A stretch of DNA of 64,000 nt, taken from Pampus argenteus (Eukaryota > Chordata > Actinopteri > Scombriformes > Stromateidae). Below, piece after piece: positions 13,701-25,700 of the stretch (position 1 is its first letter; every line of letters starts with the position of its first letter). The position numbers and the translations under genes were made by a program. The DNA is taken from positions 5,556,001 through 5,620,000 of the forward strand of contig CM072879.1 of NCBI GenBank assembly GCA_036937835.1. Direction: 5' to 3'. Below the pieces are notes generated by a model that did not search any database, was not told where the DNA came from, and saw nothing but the letters and a program-made list of their open reading frames with translations.

Positions 13701-16700
13701 GTAAGGACAATTACATGACACAAATATCTGTAACACAAGTGGCCTAAATGACCTCTCGTTTATGTACAGCTCATGTCAGGTCATATCAAGTGACCTCTCA
13801 AGGAGAACTGGGGGGGATTAATTGTTAAAGTTGCTTTAATTGTATGGGCTGCACAGTATTTGATGTGACCCACATAGCAACCACATTAGTGCTCTCTCAA
13901 AGGTGTCTTCACTGTGTGTTTTAATAGAGAGCAAATAAACTGGCTAGATTAGAACCAACAGGTTATGCCTATTAATTTTCTTAATTCTCTAAATTGCTCC
14001 CTGGTGTAAAATAGAAATACACCTGTCTTCAAGTGGGTATCCAAGGTTAAATAAGCTCTGAACAGTATCATAGCAGCCCCCTCTAGTGGCTGTTTGCTGG
14101 TACTGACATTTTTTTTGATAAGTATGAGATATTTAATATGAGGTATAAAGTTTCCACAGAGAGGTAATATTTAAGTATGTGGTATTTACTGTAACATAAA
14201 ATTATGATAAAATGTTTTTTCTTTTTTCTTTTGAAGGGTCCTCAGGGTCCACCTGGAGCACCAGGAAACCAAGGACACACCGGACCACCTGTAAGTGACT
14301 GCAAATAGAAATCAACACAAGTAATTATAACAAATTATACCAAATGATTCTTATTGAATATGATGCACTGACCGTCTGTTATCCTTCCACTTTCATTATT
14401 AAAGGGTCTTCCTGGTGAAATTGGATTTTCTGGCAAACCTGGAGAGGCTGGAAAGCCTGTGAGTTGCTGTTTTATCCTCAAACAAAAACACAAGTTGTTG
14501 TAAATGGAACTTTTACAGGTCACAGGTGTTTGTCTTGTCATTTCTCTGCTCATATCCCTGAATGTCAACTTTTTTATCACTGAATCTTCAAAGGGTCTTC
14601 CTGGTAAAGATGGTCTGGATGGTCTTCCTGGAAATGACGGCATTGTGGTCAGTTTAACTTTTAGAATTATTCTTTTTCTTTTTCTTCTGTGCACACACTT
14701 TAGTTTAAAAAAAAAGACTTTAATAGCTGCACAAACCACTGAATGTGTAAGGTTAAAAAGAAGAACCCACAGTTGATCTAACAACTTTATAACCGCTTTA
14801 TTGCGTAATATGGTGGCTTTTATTGTGGACATAACGTAGCGGATGCCAAAGAAGATAACACACTTTTACTGATCTTTTTCCAGAACTTTTAATTACTGCC
14901 CACATCTCTGATTTGGTAATCAAGTCATATATGAATCAAGTGTCTGATTATCAGTCTAAAAAATTACCAAAATAAGCAAAAAAACCTTTGCTTATTAGCG
15001 TGTTTAAAACATGGGGTTTTAATTGATATCAGTAGATTTTATGTGGGTGGTGTATCTTCACCCAAACGCAGTACCTGTTGAGTGTGTCCGGTAAACACGG
15101 GTTTTAAAAATACGACATCTAAATGGAAATCTTGTGTCTCCTAAGGGCCCCAGGGGAGAGCGCGGAACAGATGGTTCTCCTGGCAAGCCTGGGCCTAAGG
15201 TACTGTAATCTTACCCAGGAACAGACTGGACACCCACCGAAGACATGCGCAGCGTGTGAGATGACGTGTGTGTTTTCCATATGCAAATCTGACATTTTAA
15301 TGGCTAAACGTTCTTCTTCTTCTCTCTAGGGTGACGATGGGCCTCCCGGACCAAGAGGACCTCCAGGGGAGAGAGTACGACTTTTCTTTCGCTTTGGATA
15401 TTTGTCAAGATAATGAAACCTATATTATATTATGTCATGTGTGTGTGTTTTTCTACAGGGAGAAGGTGGTTTACCTGGACAACCAGGAGTTGATGGAACC
15501 AGAGGAGACAGGGGGATTCCTGTATGTGTGATTGGCAGAGCATTTTATTACACTTAAAATGTTTTATATCAATGACTCCAAAGACTCATTTGTTAAGATG
15601 AGGAAATGTTTTGAAGTCTACAGCAGTGCACAGGGAGACGTCCGCTAAAGGTCACTTTCAACCAGTTATGTAATAGAAATGATTTTTGCTCAAACAAACT
15701 GTTCCTGATTTAGCTTGGTTACCTCCTGGGACTCTCTCAGGGGCTGCTGGCTGTCCTCAAATGCCACTTTGACGCCCACTGCTTATGGAGGAATGTTCTT
15801 CTAATTAGAAAAAAGTTCTCTCTTTGCCTTTGCTAATGTGCAAATATGATCTGTGGTCTGTATGAAATATGTTTCATTTTGATTTTGCCTGCTACTTGAC
15901 AGGGAGATAGAGGACAGGATGGACCACTTGGGCCAAAAGGTGAAAAGGGCGACAAGGTAAAAATAAGATTTATATGTTGGACAGCTTTATAAGGTGAAAT
16001 GAATTGCCTGAATTCTCATTGTGTATCCTACCATGTTAGAGTAGTAACGTGAGTCGTCCTCCTCTGTCGCAGTAACCCTGCAGTATTAGCTGTAATAAGG
16101 TTATTAGTATGCAGACAATGTGAACATATTGTCTCTTCCCTCAGGGTGAAGTAGGAGCCAGGGGACCACCTGGTGCTCCAGGAAATGTAAGTAATATCCA
16201 TGGTAACACACACAACGACAGGACATGGCATAACATGGAGCCAGTGATACTGTTACTCAGCATTGATGGAGATGTGCTAGAAACTGTTATCTACTTCCTG
16301 TTTCTGCCTCACAGGTGGCGAACGTCATTCCTGAGCCTGGTGAACCTGTGAGTAGACGGAACAAACTCTGCTGTCAAAATGTTTCAGTTTTAGAGAACAC
16401 AGCTTTTTTTTTTTGCTTTTTTTTTAGTATTTAGTACTTTTTCTTGTGTTTCATGAAATGAACTTCTTATTTCAATTGTTTATTATTATTTGTAGGGAAG
16501 GCCTGGAGAAAAGGGAGAGAAGGGGGACCAAGGAAAACCAGGAGAAATGGTGATATTCTGCTACTCTCCATTTTGATGTTGACTTCTTCCTTTTTTTTTT
16601 TATTGTGACTGAACCACACGTGTCAATGCACGACAGAATCCACTAGATGTCAGTAGAGATACTGTGTGGACACGGGGACGAGAAATTAAACCGTACTAGA

Positions 16701-19700
16701 CAGTCATGCACTGGCCTGCTTCTGTATTCACTTCACTTTATCGATGTACAGGATATTATGTGGGCCATAATACAACATATGTAGAACATACATGTACATT
16801 TAGAATGAGACAGCAAAGACGCATTTCTGTACAAATAAATATCCACTGTTTTATGAGAGACGCAATATTTTTCTTTTTAATAAAGAATATTGGTTCATTT
16901 GCATCCGGATTTGCATTATTAAAACTAACGTGTCAATTCATGTGCCTTCCCTGAAGGGTCCAAGAGGATTACCTGGTGAACAAGGCTTTAAGGGACTACC
17001 TGGACTACCTGTAAGACGCCGTCCTTTACCTCCTAGTAAACGTTTAGAACTGTACCAACAGTTTATGTTTACTGTATTGTCATTTTTTAATTGAATATGT
17101 GTCATTTTTTATTCTAGGGTCCAAAAGGTGACGCTGGACTTACAGGAGAGACCGGACGTGTTGGAGATCCTGTGAGTTGTTTGATTTAATGTTTGATTTA
17201 ATGTCATTCACCTTTTCACACTGAGCAGGAAGATGCTCTGTACCGACTCTAATGGCTGATGTGTTTTTTTTCAGGGTCCCCCGGGCTTAGCTGGTCCTCA
17301 GGGTTCTCGTGGATTACCAGGGAACGTGGTAGGTCTTTAATTCAAGGTGCAAGTCATTGACGTCTACTTGTGTTTTATGTGACTAATGAGCGTGAATGTC
17401 AGCGCAGTATTAACAGAAGCCTGATAATGGGTCACTTCTGTTCTGTCTTCTAGGGAATACCGGGAATCATTGGGCCGCCTGGTCCAGCTGGACAGAGAGG
17501 AGACAAGGTCAGCCAGTTATTGAGAATGGAGACAGATATTCTGAGTAAACATAGAATTCAATTTGCAATGAAATGTAGTAATCATATTCTGTATTCTGAG
17601 CAGCTGGGATTCACTCATCTACTGATGTTTATGTTGTTATGGTAACATTTGTTTGTAACGTTTATTTTAGGGTGAACCAGGTAAAGCAGGACAAGCAGGT
17701 CCCGCAGGCCCCCCCGGAGAGCCCGGTTTGACTGGACCCCCTGGACCAACAGGGAAGGGCAAAGATGGACAAAATGTAAGATACACATGTTGTTCTGTCA
17801 ATCTACTTTTAAACTTTAGTTTCTGCACTTAGTTATATTGCATATTTGCAGAATGATAATGAGCCATGTGTTTAGTTGGCGTAGGGTGTTAAAAGGAAAA
17901 CAACACAAACAAAATATGTAACAAAATAATCTAAAAATCAAAGGATTTTTTTTTATCTTTTTTGAAAATGAAATAGATTTTTGTTGCTCTTAGGGATTGT
18001 TTGCCTTATGATCACAATCATAATTTAGCCCGTTTTCTATCTGCTACTCAGTTATTGGAATGAAAAAAATGTATTTGCAGCTTTTCAACCCAAATCACAA
18101 ATAACCCACAACCTTATTGGCAAATAAAAAGGACATTTGGTCATGTAGCATATAAGACATGAAATATTCTCTTATTGGGTGTATGATCATGGCTTTATGG
18201 TCCAGTGTACTATTCAATACTGTTGTACACATTGGGTTTTTTAATCAGGTCAGAAGAAAATGAAAGAATAGGAAAAAATTGTTTTACTATTACTATTATT
18301 TATTATTATTATTTGCACAAAATGCTGCAGGGTTGTTTCTTATTTTCCTTAATTGGCATACTAGATGGTATAGAAAGCTTCTCACTGGGTTTACATATAC
18401 AGCAGTATAGTGTTTGTTTGAGTCTTTTTGAATCCTTTTTTAAAGTTTTGTTTTTGTCCGTAAGTGGTAAGTTTCTGAGGGTATTATTAAATCTGTGCTG
18501 CGTATAATTGGAAGTAATGGAAAGCCGCAGTAGACGTGTACGTTCATCAGTTCAGCTATCCCGCTCTCACATATTCCACACGTGTTCTGCTTCACCTACT
18601 CGCCTGTTATACATGTTGAACCACAACACTATATGACTGGCTGTATGGGAAGAAAAAAAAAAAAAGGAGCCTGAGTAGGCACATTTTACGCTGCAGCTCA
18701 ACATGTTCCTTCATCATTTTTCACCTCAGACATGTGGCCGCCCTGCTGACGAGGCAGGACCCAACAGGAAAAACATTGTTAAGACATATCGCATTAAAGC
18801 AACACAGGAGCACAACAGATTTGACTCACAGCAGTTCTGTGTTTTTTTACAGCTGCCAGGTGCGGCCCTGAGGCCTCATGATGATTGTGTGCACGAAGAG
18901 TAGAAACTCATACACACTTTCACCTCTAAATGATTTATTCTAAAGAGGCTGAATTCCAGAGTTTGAGTACCCAGCAGTTTAATTGATGTCATTTGTGATA
19001 TTACAGGGGGAGCCAGGACCACAGGGAATTCAAGGACCCCCGGGGCTGAAGGTAACGTAATCTAAAGTGTGTGTGTGTGTATGTGTGTGTTTGAGTTTTG
19101 TAGGTTGCCTGAGGCTTTTTTTTTTATCATGCACAGGTGCTCTTTTGTTGATGTGAAAAACTTTTTTTTTTTTCTTTTTTTTTGTGGCACAGATGAGAGA
19201 AAAACAATTCATTTTTGTTGAAAGCAGCAAAAGCAATTTCTGTGTCCACTGCACTGTCACCGTTGCTCTGATTATGAGCGGCTCTTTGATGCGGAGGGGG
19301 GCAGATTGGGAGAAGTCGGACAGGACCATTTGCTGAATTTATGGTGTCAAATCGCTCACCCTCATCACTTTTTGTCTCCTGAGGACCAAAATGTCAATTT
19401 TGGATTGTATTTATTTATTTATTTTTTATTGTTTTTACGCTCATCACAGATTCAAAACATAATGGTATTTTTAGGATCAGCTGCCGTCGCTGAATGTTAC
19501 AAGCGAGACTGTTAGCCAAACAACGCGGCTTGACTGACGTGATCTGAGGAGCAGGATGGTGAAGCAAACTTTGTTTTTCTTCCTCTAGGGCCAACCAGGG
19601 TCACGAGGAGAACCGGGGTTACCAGGGGACAGGGGTCCTTCTGGAGAAGGCAAAGTGGGACTTCCGGTATGAGCTTCAGCGCCAATTTTATTGCAGATTA

Positions 19701-22700
19701 TCTTCCTTTAGTGTATTTATTTACATATTTCTAATCATCTACAATGTTTGTCTTTTACAGGGCCCTCCAGGAAATAATGGCCAACCTGGACCTGCGGTAA
19801 ATCTTTTCTAAAGATTAAATATTCACTATGTTTATGCTCTAACAGATGTGTTTTCCTAATATCTGTTTATCTGGGTTTCAGGGCTTGAGGGGTCCACCAG
19901 GAGTTGCAGGTCCTCAGGGCCCAGCAGGACATAATGTAGGTCTAACATGAATAAATACATACAGTAATTAGTTGTCTTGTTTTAAGACTCTCTTTGGATC
20001 CATTTGTCTTTCATCTACAAGTTAGGTGACATTTTAGTAACAAACAAATCTTATTTACATTTGGTAAAGAATGTAACTCCATGGCTTTGGTCCAAATGCA
20101 GGGTCTACCTGGAAGGCCGGGAGAGAAGGGAGCACAAGGAGAGCCTGTAAGTACAGACTGCACTATCAGCAATCAGTAGTTTAACATAAGCCTGTGAATA
20201 TTCTCATTCATCCAGGTCATAGTTATCTCAAGTAGATTAAATCGATCGCAACTGGACTTGGTTATTTGTTATGTAGTTTAACATAAGAAATGTGTGTAAC
20301 GACTGTAATGTGGAAGGGATCACCGATAATAATCATTAAAGCTCCTTGCTTGTGCTAATGATTTTTCTGTTGAGTTAGTGGAGACCAAAACAGTTTAAAA
20401 AAATGAATATTAGACATTGATTTAGGTTGTTAGACACCTCAGAAGACATTTGATGGTTTGAGTTTAAGTGATCAGGTCTCAATGTGGGCAGTCGAGATTA
20501 AAATCAGGTTAAATCATATCTTGATACAAGATGCATTTTAATTTTAATGCAAAGCGACTCTCTGTGTCACCTGTAATCCCTCTGTCAACTGCAGACTTTC
20601 TCATCTATTGTTTTGCCAGTTTTCATAATTGCCAATCGAAGGGCATTTTCTCTTTTCGGGGCTTCGTTTTTAATAAGAATTAGTTCTTGTTCATCTTGTC
20701 TGATAGTTTGGGATAGGCCTCTTCATTCAAGTGAATGGGTATGTTAAGCACATCATGCAATGCTATTTAAAAGTATAATTATAGTGATAATAAATGTATA
20801 TATAAATAAATGATAATATTTTAGACAATAGTGTGTTGCTGCAGCAGTTCAGGCAAATCAGATCTGTGAAGAAATGCATGGAAGAACTAAACTAGCCTTG
20901 AGCTCAACCCCATCCAACCTCTTTGTGGTGTTCAACATCAGGGCTACATGATATTTATGGTGATGTGTTTTAATTATGATGGTTTGAAGCTCACACTGGT
21001 CTGCACCTATTTGAACACAGAGCCCTAATCTAGGATTCATTTATTCATGAATTCCTTCTTTTATTCACTGTCTCTCAGGGGAAGGCAGCAGACCTCTCTG
21101 ACCTAAATCTCAAGGTGAGCACTGTCCCCGTCTTCTTGTTCACTGAGAAAAAAAAAACGTCTTGGATCCTGAGTCCGATCACTTTATAACAAACGTGTCT
21201 CCGACCGTCTTTTAGGATGTGTGCTCAGACTGCCCTGCGGGTCCACCCGGATCGCCAGGTCTTCCAGGAATCCCAGGGGACAAAGGACACCAGGGACCTC
21301 CAGGGAAAGATGGTCAAGATGGTTACCAAGTAGGACAAAGTCATTGACATCATACTTGTTCATATATCACTGATGCTGTAATATGAAGTCTATTATGATA
21401 ACTCTTCGTCTCATCTATATGTGTGTGTGTCTCCACTATATTAGCCCTAAGTGAGGTATGAGGTGCTCGCTACACATTAGTTATCATCAATCACAGTTGG
21501 TGTGACGGATGGAGAGTCTCTGTCTGCATCATTAGCTCGGCCTCCTCTGGGGGCAGCAGTGAACGATTAGGACCTGGTGACGGTGCTCGGCACTGTCTGC
21601 CAGGACAGAGACTGATGGTCTGCTGTGTCATTACAGGGCCCGTCGGGACCACCCGGACCTCAAGGGCCCCCTGGAGCTGACGGAGGAAAGGCAAGTTTGC
21701 ACACTAATACTTATCGTTCTCATGGCTAAATGATAATTAGTTGCTGCTGTCAAGGATTTTTCAGGTAATAGAGTGAAAAGTTTTAAAATATTGTTAAAAA
21801 AGGATACGGTATAGCTACAGCGTCTTCTCTACTAATTTTGGGCATTTTCTTTCTTTTGGGAATATGTTTTTTTAGATGGACATTTCATATGACCTTTCTT
21901 TCTTTTTCACCACAGGGAATAAAAGGTGACCGAGGACCTCCTGGGGCCCCTGGAGACAAAGGAGAGAAGGTATATCTGTTGTCTTTGACTTATGAATCTC
22001 ACTTGGTTTTCATCTGTGTTTAAAGAAACATCCGTTGCAGTATTGTCTGGTTTGGTATCTTCACTATTTGTTGTGTGTTAACAGGGTCACACAGGACCCC
22101 CTGGCCATCCAGGTCCTGCTGGAATAATGGGAACACCTGTGAGTTGCTATTTTAGTCTCATTGTCTCTGTTTTATAGTATTTGCACTTGAAATGTTCTAA
22201 ATACTTAAGTTGTTAAAAGGGCTCGTTTGTTTGGATTTTGCCCACAGTCAGGTATTCTATTTCTGTTGACCTCCACTGACACTGCCTCTTTCCTCTTCAG
22301 GGTAACGATGGACAGCCTGGCCCCGTTGGTCCCCCAGGACCCCCCGGAGAAAAGGTCAGCCTGAACCCTATGTACTTTCCCCTTAGAAAATCTATTATCA
22401 ATGTGTCATTATGGTACAAACGTCTTCCCTCTAGCATGTAGGTCAACCAGCCTGTGTAGTAATAGTGGTCATAAATCATTTCTTTTTTTTTTTTTTGGTG
22501 ATGGTGACTTGTTTGTTTGTTTTCGCTAGGGCAAAGAGGGTCTCAAAGGAATCCAGGGACCACCGGGACTTCCTGGCTTGATGGTAAGGAAAAAGACGAG
22601 TGTAAACATTCTGAATGGCCCAAAGTCTTTACAGCATCGTCTAAACAGTAAATTCCACTGATCTGCAGGGTCAGCAGGGAAAAATGGGTAAAGATGGCAG

Positions 22701-25700
22701 ACCGGGTGAAACAGGAGAACCTGTGAGTAGATGGATTTATACATTTTAGATGATAGTATAATACAGCCAGACATGATGCTGTAAATATTTCCGTTTTCAT
22801 TTCAGGGCAAGCAAGGTGAACCTGGACCACCAGGAAATCCTGGGCTCCGGGGGCTCCCGGTAAGTAACCACCAGTGTACATACTGTTTCTAATGGAAGAT
22901 GAGAAAATGAGGAATGCTGTTCCCGACTCACTGCTGTTTCTGTTTTTTTGTACAGGGCTTTAAGGGCCACAGAGGAGAACCTGGTACTCCAGGACCTAAG
23001 GTAAGTGTAGCACTTTTTGTTTTTCATGTATTTGAACGGGTCACTTTGCAGCAAACAACAACAATGAGTTTTTCTGAAACACAAACAATGCCATTATGTA
23101 TTACTTCCGGCAGTGCCATTTTTCTGCCTAATGAGCTACAGCTTAGACTAGTCTATGTTCTTTTTTTTTTTTTTTTTGCAATTGCTCTGTGGGTCTTTGT
23201 TGGCAATTTTTAGCTTGTTTAGCAGTTTACTTCTTCAAAGTAAATCCATTGCAATAGAACATGTGTAGATCTCGGCAAGGCCACGCAGGGAAATCTTCGT
23301 CACGTTGCGACAACAGCGCTCAATTTGATAGTTCAAACCTGAAAAAATGAATGATTTAAAAAGCAGAAAATCCAGCTTTGGTACAGCTTCGTATGTCAAC
23401 AGGGCTGGTTGCTGGAGTTACAAACTTAAGTGTCAAGTGCAGTCATGTTTTCTTCATGAACTAACATATTACACATTACACATTACCATACATACATATC
23501 AGGGCTACTGCACCTCCCACCCCACACCTTCTGAACATTCAAATATACACTTTCTTGGATTTAAAAACTGTAAAAATATATCTTAACTCGTCTTAAATAA
23601 GACATGAACGCCTGTGAATTTCCTGCAAAGATTTCCTGCAGGAGTTGAGGAAATAGAAAAACATCCACAGTCAGTGTTTGGCATGCCGCACTGCGATGTC
23701 AAGATATGTCTGACACTTGCACTTTTTTTTTTTTTTACACACACACACACCTACTCTGAGGGAACCACTGCACCTGCTGCTTTGTCTCTCACACAGCACA
23801 CACCCGGCGGAAAGGTTTGTGCCACAATGCCATGACCAATAGCATGGCTCATTACAGACGGCTCTGAGGCAGGCAGCCTCTCAGCCCTGCAGCCTGCACC
23901 GGCACGCCGACACCAGGCAACTTATTAGAGGAACTGTGAGAATCACTGCTTATAATTACTGTCAGTAAATGTCAGTACGACGGAAATTATATTCACTATT
24001 ATTCAGGAAATTGAAAGTCGATTTATACAGTGAGAAGTACAGATTTGACATAGTGCCTCATTACATTTTTGGTAGGCATATAGATCTTGATGATTAACTC
24101 TTAGCTTAGCTTTGTGGATCACTAGCTGAACAGCTGCCCTCATCTATGGAGCCCCGAAACCAATACAAGGAAGTAAAAGATTATCTGATGAAACAAAAAT
24201 ATAACTGAATACATCAATTAGAGAGAGTGTTAGTTAAATAATTCAAATGGAGCGCAAACGAAAATGTTATAGCCTACTTTTCCCTTAACTTCCAATTAGT
24301 TGGTAAAAAAAAAAAAAACTTTCAATAAGTTTATAATTTTAGTTTCAAATCCTAATTTTTCTTCACCACAAATCCAGTTTTCCTCGTGCATGATAGTAAC
24401 ATGTCCATGTGAATGTGTAGAATCTGCGAAATATTGAGGTCTACGTGGCTAGCTAGCATACCTGAAAACACTTAGCAGCTAAACAAATTGAGCACTGTGT
24501 CAGCTAGCTAGCTGCAGCTAACTTTCATAAAAGTATACACTAGTGCAGGTAATGTTAATCACCTACAGTAAATATTGAGTAGTGCTGAAGTAACACTGTA
24601 TAAACTCCTATAACACATAAACACTTTAGCTGAAAAGCTAATGCTAAAAGAAGTTAGCTAACTAACGCAAATACACTGTTCAAAAATGCACCGAACTCCT
24701 CAACGTTACCTTCCGTTAGCTTACTAACAGAGTATAACTTAACAGCTAATATGAAAACTTGAGGTACATTCAAAAACATTTAAGCGTTTAAGTATTTAAC
24801 ATGGCATTGTGGTGACTGGACAATAAAAATCTAAGATAATATTAAAAAAACCAGGTCAAACTGGATCAAAATATTTGCTTTTATTATGCAGCACTGTCTC
24901 TCTGAGGGATCAAGTAAACCTCTCCTTAAATTAGGCCTTGAAGTTTCTCTTATTTGGTATATTTTGTCTCATGTGCCAAACAGGGAGAAGATGGAAAGTC
25001 GGGATCACCCGGGCGCGATGGCAAACCTGGGAAGGAGGTATGTTTAATCATAATAATTGTGTCTTTTTGTGACCCGCAATGTTTACTTTTATGTATGCAA
25101 TACATAAAAATTAGAACAACCAGAAGGAAAAATACAACTTAGTATTTCTACCTATTCAATCCTCTCTTCATATTTCATAAAGACAAAAAAAGGGTGCAAT
25201 AAAGAACAAAAGAAAAAAAACAAAAAACAAATCAATACAGCTCTACCTCAGCTTTCTCTTAAAAGCAATATAAACATGCCCACACTGCAAATATTAGTCT
25301 GGCCTAATAAAACATTATAGGACATTCTTTGTTATGCAGCAGTTATCCCTTCCTGGTTGTGTTGCATCTTTCCAGTTCCTGAAAATACTCATTACTGCTG
25401 TCTGGAGCTAGTCCTGCAATGATTGAAGGAACTCACATAATACTCTTAAGATTTAAAAGCTAAATCTCAGCAGAGCAGAGCATCTTTAATCATGTATATA
25501 CAAACACTGGGAGTGTCAGTAGTAGCTGTGTAACGTTAGCCTTATATCCTTTGATAAGAGGGTTTTGTCCCATTCATCTTCATCAAATGACAAACTGAAA
25601 TTCTTTTCACATGCACATTTAAAAGCTGCAGCACTTTTATTCCTCCGTTTTTTGTCTAGTAGTAGGATGTAACACTTTGCCGAAAAACCTTTTTCACCTG

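Noticed and set aside
18730..18777. A 48-bp frame-neutral Cys-containing candidate exon (TCGRPADEAG) in a col22a1 intron
   Set aside because: The donor would be GTTAAG, the sequence is not Gly-X-Y and its position does not match the human Cys segment.
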